64,000 nucleotides of DNA from Diabrotica undecimpunctata. Lineage: Eukaryota; Arthropoda; Insecta; Coleoptera; Chrysomelidae. Both the position numbers and the translations under genes were made by a program. The stretch spans positions 9,098,185 through 9,162,184 of the forward strand of contig NC_092810.1 of the NCBI RefSeq assembly GCF_040954645.1, read 5' to 3'. Of the stretch, positions 10,255 to 20,563 are shown one piece after another; positions within the stretch are counted from its first letter, which is position 1, and each line of letters starts with the position of its first letter. The notes under the pieces are model-generated. The model did no database searches and was not told the origin of the DNA. It was given only the letters and a program-made list of their open reading frames with translations.

Positions 10255-12640
10255 TGTTTTCCTATTGGTGAATTCGGCTATGGTGTTAGAAATGAGAGAG
10301 GAGAAACCCTGGTTAACTTCCTACATAGCAACAAATATTTCGTAATGAACACATTTTATAAGAAAAAACCGCAAAGAAAGTGCACGTGGTTATCACCAGA
10401 CGGAAAAACAAGGAACGAAATCGATTACATCATCTGTAACAAGAAAGGTATCGTAGAAGATGTAACAGTAATAAATAATGTCTCTCTGGGTAGTGATCAC
10501 AGAATGGTTAGAGCTAAACTAAGGATTAAGTATAGCAAACGTAGAATTAACTTTAATAACACGATACAAATAGACACAGAAAAGCTAAAAGTCGATAAAG
10601 AAAAATATGCTATCAACTTAAAAACCGCCCAAGCACTGAATCTAGAACAACTCAGCGTTAATAAAATTAACTCAGTTATAACAAAAGAACTATTGAATGC
10701 TAGCTCAGAAGTAGCAACCCGCCATAACAACAAACAATCCAAAATAAGTGCAGAATCGAAGAATATGCTGAAACAACGAAAAGAGCTCCTGTCACTAAAC
10801 AAAAGAAATACCACAGAATACAAAGAACTTAATCGAGCCATACGAAAACAGATAAAAGACGATATTAAAAAACATCAACAAGAACATGTAGAAAGAGTGA
10901 TAGAGAAAAATCGAAGTCTGAAATATACCAAACCGAAATTAGGAAAGAAAAATATTATAACTATGAAAAATCAACAAGGCCAACTAGAAACAAGCAAAGC
11001 TCAGATATCAAACATAGTTGAAAACTTCTATACTGAGTTATACCGCTCAAGAAACGATCCCCCCGTCTCTTCAAAGCAAAATCTAAAAAGACAAATAACA
11101 AACGTAAATTCTGAAGTAATGCCCGAAATAAGCGAAGTAGAAATAGAAAATGCAATTAAAGAATTGAAAAGAAATAAAGCACCGGGTAGTGATGGAATTC
11201 TGGCAGAAATGTTGAAAGAAGGCGGAGAAGAAGTCATCAGGTACCTAAAAATACTTTTTAATAAATGCCTATTTGAAGGAAACATACCAAAGGAATGGAA
11301 TACTGCTAACACAATATTAATACACAAAAAAAGGGGACAATACAGATCTGAAAAATTATCGTCCAATATCACTACTATCACAACTTTATAAAACATTCAC
11401 AAAAATAATTACAAATAGATTGACAACAAAGTTCGATGTATATCAACCAGTAGAGCAAGCCGGATTGAGAAAAGGGTTCAGTACATGTGACCATCTTCAC
11501 ACACTAAAGGTCCTAATAGAAAAAGTTAACGAATACAATTTACCAATCTGTTTAGCATTTATAGACTACGAGAAAGCTTTTGACTGCATAGAATTATGGG
11601 CTATTGAGGAAGCACTGGTCAACAGCAGAATAGATTCTAGATATAGGATATTAATACATAATATATATCAACACGCTGAAATGGTAGTCACGATGGATAA
11701 CGGAATGAAAACGAGGCCAATAAAAATCAACCGAGGAGTAAGACAGGGAGACACCATATCTCCAAAACTATTTACTGCCGCACTTGAAGACATCTTTAAA
11801 TCATTAAATTGGGAAACGAAGGGACTATCGATAAACGGAAAGTATTTAAACCATCTAAGATATGCAGATGACGTAGTACTAATAGCCGACAGCTGGAAAG
11901 AACTGAAGACGATGATCGATGAGCTTCATACGGAATCCATAAAAAAAGGACTGAAAATGAATTTGAGTAAAACTAAGCTTATGTCGAATAAAGATGATCA
12001 ACCGACGATAACCATCCAAGGAACAAAAGTGGAACATGTAGAAGAATACATATATCTGGGTCAGAATATCAAGGTAAACAAAGAAAACCAAACTACCGAA
12101 ATAAGCAGACGAGTAAGAATGGGATGGGCCGCATTTGGAAAACTCTCATACATACTGAAAGACAAAAAGATACCCCAAAACCTTCGAACCAAAGTGTTCG
12201 ATTCTTGTATCCTTTCCGTTCTCACTTACGGAGCTCAAACCTGGACATTCACAAAACAGAACATGGACAAGATTCGAAAAACTCAGCGAGCCATGGAACG
12301 ACAGATGCTTGGTATCTCACTAATAGATCGGCAAACGAACGAAGCAATCCGGAACAAAACAAAAATAAAGGACGCCGCGAAACAAGCAGCTAAATTAAAA
12401 TGGAAATGGGCTGGAGACAACGAACGTCTCGAAGATGGTAGATGGAACAAAGAAGTCGGAAACTGGCGACCGTACGATGCGAAGAGACCAAGAGGAAGAC
12501 CTCAAATGCGCTGGAGCGACGATATCAAAAGAGTCGCAGGACCAATGTGGAAACGCCTAGCACACAACAGGGATGAATGGCGAGAAATGGGAGAGGCCTT
12601 TATTCGACAATTCGGATAAAAAAAGGGCTATAAAAAAAAA
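10255..12640 (+). mobile_element. RTE-clade LINE, 5'-truncated, one frameshift from an open ORF
   Basis: The frame opens in the endonuclease (GEFGYGVRNERGETLVNFLH, then NEIDYIICNKKG and SLGSDHRMV). It continues through the linker and RT (NKAPGSDGILAEML, AFIDYEKAFDCIE, RGVRQGDTISPKLF, YADDVVLIAD with YADD at 11861-11872) to the RTE tail (RPRGRPQMRWSDDIKR) and stop at 12617-12619. The only break in about 2.3 kb is an extra A in the run at 11326-11332, which shifts the frame between 'ILIHKK' and 'GD'. The 3' end AAGGGCTATA plus poly-A (12625-12640) matches the end of the minus-strand copy at 38221. The 5' end is truncated inside the endonuclease. It is a recent but defective copy inside a neurexin intron. 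Confidence 0.9.
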
Positions 12641-13175
12641 ATACTTCTGTAAACTTGTTGACAAATATCTATTTTTCATTGAGTCACCCGTATCAACAGT
12701 TTAGGGATTTGCATACATAATGTGCTATCAATATGATGAAATTGTCTATAGAATATTAGACTCTTTTCCGGAGATACAGGGATATTTGTTTTTCATTGTA
12801 TTGACATTCATTTCCCAATCGTTATTAAATGAACGTTTGTTTGATAATTTAATCAATTACCTTTATCACTTCCAACAAATTTTATCAAAATTATCTACAA
12901 TAACATTTTATTTTAATAAACTTTTAATTGCTGCCATTGTCCGGTTCAATTTTGAATACCGCCGATGAGCTTTAGTTTGACCGTGACATATAATTAGCGC
13001 TTCTCTACGTCCCTACGCTTTTCAATTACGCAACCCCCTATGCTTTACTAAATTAATTAAGTTCCGAACTGTTTGACAAACGACAGTGTTTGAAGTTTAA
13101 AAGCCTACGTAATTGAGTAACCACATTATATTATCATCAACAACAAGCTAAAATGGATTTGTATAACCTTTGCAG
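12641..13175. other. Intron end before the EGF exon
   Basis: AT-rich DNA without a recognisable element. It ends in the splice acceptor TAACCTTTGCAG (AG at 13174-13175). The 12720-12968 frame is hydrophobic, AT-driven sequence. Confidence 0.6.
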
Positions 13176-13295
13176 GTCAGTCAGCTAAATGTAGTCACAA
13201 TGTGTGCGCCAATGCCGGCATCTGCGTTCAACAATGGACATCCTACACCTGCGACTGTGATATGACCTCTTTTACTGGACCCACATGTTCCGATG
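13176..13295 (+). CDS. Nrx-1: Neurexin-1 exon: EGF-like domain
   Basis: Flanked by AG (13174-13175) and GTAAGC (13296 on). Read with two leading bases it gives KCSHNVCANAGICVQQW, then TSYTCDCDMTSFTGPTC, a complete six-cysteine EGF module. Its 'SYTCDCxxTSFTGPTC' ending is that of the last neurexin EGF repeat, just before the final LNS/LamG domain. The exon is 120 nt and ends one base into a codon, completed by AA at 29519 (Glu), so the phase agrees with the next exon. Neurexin is a presynaptic single-pass adhesion receptor that binds neuroligins and other partners through LNS and EGF modules. The gene's earlier exons are left of this window. Confidence 0.9.
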
Positions 13296-13815
13296 GTAAG
13301 CACTAATATTTTAATAAACCGAAAATAAAGCTCTTTTTAAATTACGCTGTGTACTTTTACTTTATTTTATATTGATACGAAATCTTTACAACTATAATAT
13401 TTAGTAAAAATAATTACAGTATAGCGCAAAATAAAACAGTACCGAACTTGGAAATATTTTATTGTTTTAAAAAATACATATTACACAGGTCTGCGACCAA
13501 AAAATTGTTTAAAATTTAATAAGTGATTTTCATACTATTTTTAATGCTGATTTCGGGAAAAATAGTGAAAAAATTCCATCACGTACAGTTATTTCACAAA
13601 ATGATATAATAATAATGTTCGAAACAAGAAGAAAGCATGAAAGCATCCACTGTTGACGTAAAACTCGATATTGAAGCGAATAATGGTTTTCCCGAAAATA
13701 CCAAGGCTTATTGCATTATAATTCATGATTGTGTAATGGAGTACTTCCCTCTCACCGAAATTGTAAAAAGTCTAAATTAGATACATAAATTGTCAGTAGT
13801 GAACGAGCAGTCATC
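13296..13815. other. Intron start; no recognised element before the ORF at 13816
   Basis: AT-rich. The last 200 bp (about 13615-13815) are more balanced in composition and look like untranslated leader of the following single-exon ORF. No terminal repeat was found. Confidence 0.4.
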
Positions 13816-14307
13816 ATGAGAGTAGCATTCGTAGACATTCAGGGATTCGATGTGGACGGATGGTTTGTTCCCAAAGAACTTACCATTGAAATAGGTTTTA
13901 AACGAAGTCATTACATCTTTTTGCCTCAGAAACCATTTAATGCGCTAACTAATGGAGATAGGAAGACTGCCTCATACGTGGAGAAAAAACTGCTTGGAAT
14001 TCGATACTCTGATGGGCAAGTAGAATTGTCCAAAATCAATGAAATACTAGAAACCAAGTTGTTGTATGCAGCAGATTACATCTACGTTCGAGGAGAACAA
14101 AAAGCAGAATATTTGGATAAGAAACGTCACGTTTTTGGAGTTTTTCCCATTATTATTGATGTTTGCAAGTTTGATGGTACGCCTCGTGCTACTGGAAACG
14201 TTGGCCCTACTGCAAACCCATGTCATGCCGCTGGATTATTTTCATGTACCGAAAGAAATGTGGATCGTCTACGTCACTGGTTTGCCAATAACATAATACC
14301 ATTGTAA
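13816..14307 (+). CDS. Single-exon ORF of unknown function, 163 aa, mobile or viral-type accessory gene
   Basis: An uninterrupted 163-codon frame starts MRVAFVDIQGFDVDGWFVPK and ends HWFANNIIPL. Visible features are an N-terminal 'VDIQGF...WFVPKELTIEIG' strand pattern, 'HYIFLPQKPF', 'LLGIRYSDGQV', 'DYIYVRGEQKAEYL', and a C-terminal C-x3-H...C spacing (NPCHAAGLFSCTE). I remember similar short intronless proteins in many arthropod genomes, often beside virus- or Polinton-like genes, but cannot name a domain. An AATAAA lies at 14324-14329. A degraded minus-strand gene converges on it from 14806. It is intact and intronless inside a host intron, so it is probably mobile-element or virus derived. 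Function unknown. Confidence 0.6.
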   Translation: MRVAFVDIQGFDVDGWFVPKELTIEIGFKRSHYIFLPQKPFNALTNGDRKTASYVEKKLLGIRYSDGQVELSKINEILETKLLYAADYIYVRGEQKAEYLDKKRHVFGVFPIIIDVCKFDGTPRATGNVGPTANPCHAAGLFSCTERNVDRLRHWFANNIIPL

Positions 14308-14368
14308 TTTTTGTATATGTATAAATAAATATATTAGAAATTAAACGCTTTTTTTATTTAAAACATCT

Positions 14369-14806
14369 TTATTGATTGAGTCTTATATTACATGAAGATT
14401 CAAATTTTCTTCTTACAATTTCAAAAATAATTTTTAAAATTAAGATAAATACAGATGCTAATATTACACAGGACATTGTAAAGACATTATCTATTTCACT
14501 TTTCATATACTCGCTGGTTGTGTTGTTGCTGCTGACACCCGTGGTGTTGTTGTTGCTGACAAACATGGTATTGGTTGAAAACGTCTTAATGGATATGTAG
14601 CTGGTGGCAGTTTTCTACAGGCCCAGGTGTCTTGCTGCTGCTGCTGCTGTAGATTCAACTCTTCGGGTTTCCACGTTTTGTTGTCAAAATGCAGCTAATT
14701 GTCTTGTAATATGTTTAAAATCCTCATATGATTTAATGTCGATCTTTAACCGATCAAGTTTTCTTTGAAATTCTATTACTCTATGTATGTACTCGATGGG
14801 ATTCAT
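14369..14806 (-). pseudogene. Convergent decayed gene with one membrane segment
   Basis: Minus-strand reading starts at ATG 14804-14806 (MNPIEYIHRVIEFQRKLDRL, ...DFKHITRQLAAF). After a stop it continues in another frame (KTWKPEELNL, polyglutamine, RKLPPATYPLRRFQPIPC), then in a third frame reaches a membrane segment (MSCVILASVFILILKIIF) and a stop at about 14369. TTTATT on the + strand (14353 and 14368) gives AATAAA signals for this strand, so it and the 13816 ORF are tail to tail. Two frameshifts inactivate it. The amphipathic N-terminus and TM tail are seen; family unknown. Confidence 0.4.
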
Positions 14807-14830
14807 AGTACTACTAACTATGTCCTATGT

Positions 14831-15368
14831 AGAATGTCACATTTTATGTCAAGCAACATCTTGACTAACACACATAACTGCCACGTTCTGCGTCGAATGT
14901 CACGTCCTGCGTCGAATGTCACGTTCTACGTCGAATGTCACGTGACATTTCAGGTTCTGCATCGAATGTCACGTCCTGCGTTGAATGTCACATAACTGTC
15001 ACGTTCTACGTCGAATGTCACGTGACATTTCACGTTCTGCGTCGAATGTCACGTCCTGCGTCGAATGTCACGTTCTACGTCGAATGTCACGTTCTGCGTT
15101 GAATGTCACATAGCTGTCACGTTCTACGTCGAATGTCACGTGACATTTCACGTTCTGCGTCGAATGTCACGTCCTGCGTCGAATGTCACGTCATTTCGCG
15201 TGACATTTCATGTTCTACGTCGGATGTCACGTCCTGCTTCGAATGTCACGTGACATTTCACGTTCTGCGTCGAATGTCACGTCCTGCGTCGAATGTCACG
15301 TCATTTCACGCGACATTTCACGTTCTGCATCGAATGTCACGTTCTATGTCGGATGTCACGTTCTATTA
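14831..15368. repeat. 19-bp minisatellite array
   Basis: Dozens of head-to-tail copies of CACGTTCTGCGTCGAATGT and close variants (CACGTCCTGCGTCGAATGT, CACGTTCTACGTCGAATGT). They are punctuated by spacer units CACGTGACATTT and CATAACTGT/CATAGCTGT, giving a higher-order period. Because 19 is not a multiple of 3 and the unit lacks stops, long frames run through it in several phases (14765-14995, 15065-15253, 15103-15369, 15210-15488). These are not genes. CpG is unusually frequent compared with the surroundings. Confidence 0.95.
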
Positions 15369-15402
15369 GGCACTGTATGGACAAGAAGAAGAAGAAGAAG
15401 AA
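15369..15402 (+). mobile_element. Isolated LINE-type 3' terminus (GGCAC...AAG repeat)
   Basis: GGCAC at 15369 followed by AAG repeats at 15383-15402 duplicates the 3' termini of the LINE copies ending at 28251, 33065 and 36166. Here there is no LINE coding upstream; the minisatellite runs straight into it. Confidence 0.5.
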
Positions 15403-15419
15403 TAATGTTCATACTGATC

Positions 15420-15720
15420 GTTGACATGGCTTCTGTGTGTCACCTACGCTTTCATTTGACACCTCATACGTCAAAATCATGCCAATAGCAACAAAGATAC
15501 ATTCTAGCGCCCATTTGGCAATGCTGCCATCTTTGTTTTTTGTGTCCCCGTCTCCTCCCCGTTCCAACGAGCCCTCGTACGTCACGATCGGACCAATAGA
15601 AACAAAGATATGACGTAATGACCTTTTGGCATGCTCCGATGCGCACGGCACATACTGCGTTTAACCCCATTTTTCATCCCCTTTCCAACGAGCCCTCGTA
15701 CGTCATCCTACGTTAAGCCG
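15420..15720. repeat. Degenerate repeat units of about 120 bp
   Basis: The phrase TCCAACGAGCCCTCGTACGT occurs at about 15562 and 15685. A related AATAG(C/A)AACAAAGATA occurs at about 15485 and 15595, so at least two and a half units of a satellite-like repeat are present. The minus-strand frames over it (15409-15670) are by-products. Confidence 0.6.
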
Positions 15721-16071
15721 TTTGGAACTTACGACCGGGGGTTGCGATTTTAGGGGATGCGATTTAGGGGTTGCGCTCAGATATAGGTAGTCTATCTACT
15801 AGAGTAATTAGGAGAAACCAGCAGTATTTTCAAGTCAGCACTTGTTCTTGCCGTACACCCTACCCATCCACTTGCTGACTCACTACGCTTTATTTCGTGT
15901 CAGTGACTATCTGTCGCGCTGCCCCTTTCTCCACCGTTAACAAGCAGTGAGCCTTTGGAAATGTCTAACAATTTATAGCAGCTCTTCGCTTGGTGTTGTT
16001 TTTATTAGTGCTTTGAAGTAGTGACTATTTTCTTGTATTGTGAAGTTATTGTGCTATCTAGACATTAGACA

Positions 16072-17640
16072 ATGGCTACCAGAGGATGTATAAACTCGCC
16101 AGATTGCTTCTGTTACATTTGCGGTAACTATACCGTTAAACATCAACAAAAAACGTTTCCGATTTTGTTGAAAAAGTATATTTTGCTTATTTTGGTATAA
16201 AGTTAGGCGATCAAGGTAAGCCTTGGCCCCCCACATAAAGTTTGTTCAGTGTGTGTTGAAGAATTGAGGTAATGGTTTCAAGGTAAGCAGTTCTTACGTT
16301 TTGGAATATCAATGATTTGGAGGGAGCCCAAAAATCATAGTAATGACAGCTATTTTTGTTCTTGCAACGAACGAGGTTTTAATTTGAGAAAAAAAAGGAT
16401 ATTTCTTACCCTAACATTTAATCATCTATTCGCCCTGTTCCTCATGGACCTGAAGTGCCATACCTTCCCCTCCAGATTCTTTGGATGATATACATGATGA
16501 TCACGAGCCATTGGATCAGCAAGATGATAGTGAAGGAGACAGTGAATGATTTAGTAAGAGAATCGGCAGAAGTAAGAAAATTAAACATATGTTTGTTTAA
16601 AAACATCCTTTTCTTGGTATCGATCTACGAAGAATATTTGTATTTTTCTTCTCCCAACTTATGACACATTTCAAACTAGAATATGCTCCTGATGAGTGGA
16701 GATTTTTGATTGATTTATCAAAAAGAAGCCTTAAAGTAGTACTTCTACACAATAAGTAGGCTTCTATACCAGTTGCACACTCGGTTTACTGGAAACAATA
16801 TTACGAAAACCCTAAACTCGAATAAAGTTCCTATACAAAGTTCCCTTGCTTTCTCTGTGAATGGGACAGTCTAGACAGAAAGCAACACCACATAAAAAAA
16901 GTTTGGCCCTTGAGAGAAACCTTACAAGTAGGGGTTAAAAATGTTGAGGAGAGGAAGAGCCTTGTGGATACCAAAAAGGTATTATTTCCAGCACTTCACA
17001 TTAAATTGAGGCTAATAAAACAATTTGTCAAGGGATTGACTAAAGAAGGGGAGAGATCTGTCATTAGAAAACTAATGACAGATCACTTCCACCACTTCAC
17101 ATTAAGTTGAGGCTGATAAAACAATTTGTCAAGGCATTGACTAAAGAAGTGGAGTGTGTCAGATATCTTTGTGGACAGTTATCTGGTTTATCCACGGCAA
17201 AGCTAAAAAAGAATCTGTCATTAGAAAACTAATGACAGATCCTAACTTTGTGGATAAAATGGAAACAATTAAAAAGGCAGCATGGACATCTTTTAAATTA
17301 GTTGTTATTGGTTTCCTAGGTAACAAAAGACATCCAAACTACAAGAAAATCGTCGCAGACATGATCGACGAAGCTGCGCTGTAACATGAGCAATAAACTT
17401 CACTTTCTCCACTCACATCTTAATACTTTCTGGCAAACCTTGGTGATGTTAGTAAAGAGAAAGATTTCACCAAGGCATGAAAGAAATGAAAAGAAGATAC
17501 CAAGGAAGATAAAATGTGAGCATGATAGCAAACTACTGCTGGATCATGAAAAGAGATGATTCTCAACGACTCCACAGCTAGAAAATCAGTAAAAGAAACT
17601 TTGACAGAAAGCCAAAGCATTATTATAAGGACATTGGAAC
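16072..17640 (+). pseudogene. Pseudogene of a multicopy insect protein family with N-terminal Cys motif
   Basis: The ATG at 16072 begins MATRGCINSPDCFCYICGNY, followed by frameshifted pieces LGPPHKVCSVCVEELR, then SRLLYQLHTRF-type sequence, LAFSVN, VKNVEERKSLVDTKKVLFP, LHIKLRLIKQFVKGLTKEG, KAAWTSFKLVVIGFLGNKRH and PNYKKIVADMI. I recognise this as a widely repeated, transposon-like insect family ('GC-NSPD-FCYICG' start, 'LHIKLGLMKQFVKAL' core) with no assigned function. Many stops and frameshifts are present. An internal duplication repeats the 'LHIKL..KQFVK' segment (16990-17051 and 17092-17152), and a 30-bp palindromic motif occurs twice (17055-17084, 17211-17242). The GC-balanced 15800-16071 leader looks like its 5' UTR. 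Confidence 0.65.
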
Positions 17641-17884
17641 CTAAGAGAAATATAACTGTAATGGAAATTAGTTTAGAACATTATTAATAAATGAACTAAA
17701 TTTTATAGGTGAAAAATTGTTTAAATTTTATTATTACAGCCAAACAATACTCCCTACTTTGTGAGAAAACCTGAGGTGATAGACAAAAATGGTTTGCATT
17801 GTTGAAATCAGCGTAAGAAAGTACATAAAAGTCAGTTATCAAATTTCAAACAACTTTCAAAAAATATTTTTTGTAGGCCTGTGT

Positions 17885-18049
17885 TATTAACACTTTATAA
17901 TATGTTCTAAATGAGCTCCTGCTCTCTTAAGACAGACTTCATACCGATATTCCAGATTTCTCGTAATGTTATGGAATAAACTTTGTCTCAAGTCTGCAAA
18001 GAAGGCTGCAACGTTATCCTTTAACTCATTGATGGTTTGTGGTGCCCGT
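17885..18049 (-). pseudogene. Tc1/mariner-type transposase, C-terminal piece (split by piggyBac)
   Basis: Minus-strand frame: RAPQTINELKDNVAAFFADL, then NLEYRYEVCLKRAGAHLEHI and stop. This is the C-terminal helix region ('IxELK...GxHxEH') of an IS630/Tc1/mariner-superfamily transposase. It ends exactly at a TTAA (18050-18053), where the piggyBac element begins. Its upstream coding part resumes at 23460 on the far side of that element. Confidence 0.75.
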
Positions 18050-18366
18050 TTAACACGTTAATCGCCATGTGTGGCCAGTGTGCCTCGCACGAATGTAACA
18101 CACCAACCTTGTGCGGCCTATTACAGGTGCGGCGGACTTACTCCAAGCCGCGCTGCACAGAATTGCTTCACGTTTGAGTAGAAGTGCTATAATAAATAAG
18201 AGTAAATGGCCCATTGAACAAATTAAGTTAGTTGGTCCGGCCCTGGAGTCCCTGGACCCGAATATATACGATTTGATTAAGGGTTGAATGTCACAATATC
18301 ATACCATAATATTTTTGTTTTATGTACTTTATTCTTTTTACTGTTGTAATGTAGTTTGTTAGGTAA

Positions 18367-19992
18367 CTAAAAAATCAATAAATTTATTTGAAAAATAAAC
18401 AGAATAAATTTGAAAATATATAAAATAAAATATATTCGCTTGGATTTATAAACCCAAAAAATAAAGCAAGGTATACAATAAAATTTATCGCACTGTATAC
18501 ATTTATAACGCGACATACTGGCCTTAGACGTGGCGTATTTTCTACCGTGTTGTTCAGACATGTTCTTGTAGCAATTTGAGCATCTACATCTACTAGTAGT
18601 ATTCACTTCCTGAATGTGATGGCTCTCTACCAATGAAAGATTTTCTCTTGAGGTTATATTTAGCAAGTGTTTGGAAACATCTTCTCTACATTGGGCAATT
18701 GTGATATTTCTATTGCCAATTTGCGATACCACTTGAGGCTACGTCTGAGGCAAGAAGAGTAGGCTTTTAGTTGATCAGAGAGATCAACGAAACTTTTGTT
18801 TTGGTTATAGTCTCTAATATCTGTTGGTTTTTCCTTTTCAATTCCATTTTTGGACTTTACAGTAGCCATCTTATTTTTGTGTTTTGTTGTCAGCATCAAA
18901 ACTTCACGTTTATCATACCACTTTAGTATCACCACTCCAGAATCACTCTCCTTGGCAATACCTTCGCTTTTTTTATTTTTTTTTGTACTATGTCTTTTGG
19001 GATTCCCTTCCGATTTTTTCTTAAGGTGCCGATCAGATGAGTTTGTCTGTCCAGCAATTTGTAAGCAAGTTCGATACTGGTATAATAGTTATCCACAAAT
19101 ATGGTTCGACCACTATCCAATAAATTTTTGCAAAACCCCATAACAATCGATATTGGTACGCTGTCAGAAGTAGTATTTTTTTCTGTCCCACAATATATTT
19201 TGAAATCATACGTGTAACCTTGTTCAAAAAGTTTGAAAACTTTTACCCCAAACTTGTGTCTTTTGTTTTTTATATATTGTAGAAAACTAAGACGTCCTCG
19301 AAAAGGCACGAGGGTTTCGTCTACGCAAACTTTACGTGAAGGGGTTACTGCGTTTTGAAATTTTTGATTGATATGATTTAGAAGGGGTTTGTTTTTGTAA
19401 TGTCTGTGTGAAGTATTTGTATTTTTATTATCAGAAAAATGCCAGTGTCTCAAGAAGAGCTCAAATCGGTTTCTGGACATTAACGATTTTATTTCGTTTG
19501 AATATAAGATATTCTTACACCAATAGGATGTCACACTAGGCATCTGAACTAATCCCATCCAAATCTGTATACCCAAAAATATTTTCAATTCGTCAATAGT
19601 AGTATCCTTTCATTGCCGAATCCGAGCTTGAAGTAAATTGGTTCTTTTTGTTTTTTACGAAGCGTATTTATTGGTTTCTTGTACCATCAAATTTCTGATA
19701 TTGTCATCCACAAACAGTAAAAAAAATCAATAGGCTGGTTATCATGCATACCTGAGATATTTTCATTTATATTCAACCCTTCCTCAAAAACAGTGAAATG
19801 TTTCAAATTATCCCCCGTTACTTCATTCCAGTTCAACACTGTAGAAGCACTAGGTATTTCATCAGCACTAGGTATTTCCGTGTTGTCAGCATGCTTTTCT
19901 TGTTCAACGCTTTTGATTTGTACTTCAAATAATGTACTGGGTTGGTCTATGCTATTAGAGTTATTCTTGGAGTAGAGAATTCTACTCGCCAA
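18367..19992 (-). pseudogene. piggyBac transposase, main part (frameshifted)
   Basis: Minus-strand blocks in order: acidic N-terminal region (19687-19992); catalytic core (18929-19588) with KVCVDETLVPFRGR (first Asp), TIFVDNYYTSIELAYKLLD (second Asp), HLIGTLRKNRKGIP; then 18660-18935 with KSFVDLSDQLKAYSS (third Asp) and RSLKWYRKLAIE; finally 18367-18732 with a Cys-rich tail RCRCSNCYK...KCIQCDKFYCIPCF, the C-terminal zinc-binding domain. All three catalytic aspartates are visible. At least three frameshifts make it inactive. The first exon-like N-terminus lies across the nested element at 22920-23083. Confidence 0.85.
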
Positions 19993-20563
19993 GTAAACGA
20001 GTAAAATTCCTTACTCTAAGGAGTTATTATAGATAAATTCACATTCAGATGGCAGCGTTCCAGAGATAGGCCTGTACTTTCTATATGCCAGAAATAACTA
20101 CATTGTTGTCAGTTTTTAATCGTACCTACAATCGTACGTTATGGGCCGGCTCCTATAAAAGAATTATAATTTCGGAAATATTTATGAATGTGAAACGGAA
20201 AAATACTACATTTTTTTAATTATATAATTTTTCTGTTGGTATTTTAAAAATAGAAAGTTATATTTCGGAAATCTGGTCTTTTCGGAATTATATCTTCTGT
20301 TCAAAATTGTTTACAATTCGTGGAAATGAAATAATTATTTGTATAATCCGTTTTTGATCTTAATGTCCTTTTAATGACACACTTTCTCTACCTGCATTTA
20401 CAGTTACAGACATTAAAAAATAATTTAGAATTAAAAAAATATACCTATTTATAAATTCAAAATTATTGTCTAATGCCAGCAATTATAAATTCAGGTAAAT
20501 ACTTGAGAGTCATTAAAAGAATTTTCAGTTGATATCAGACGTTTGTGTCGTGTCAGTGTCAAA

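Noticed and set aside
10497..11396. Hydrophobic, Leu/Ser/Phe-rich minus-strand frames
   Set aside because: They are antisense shadows of the A-rich RTE LINE coding sequence.
14831..15368. CRISPR-like array of short repeats
   Set aside because: Units are contiguous 19-mers without unique spacers, in a eukaryotic intron.
14765..15488. Several overlapping open frames rich in 'MSRPASNVT'-like text
   Set aside because: They are readings of a 19-bp tandem repeat in different phases; not genes.
18850..19143. 97-codon + strand frame
   Set aside because: Antisense of the piggyBac transposase core.
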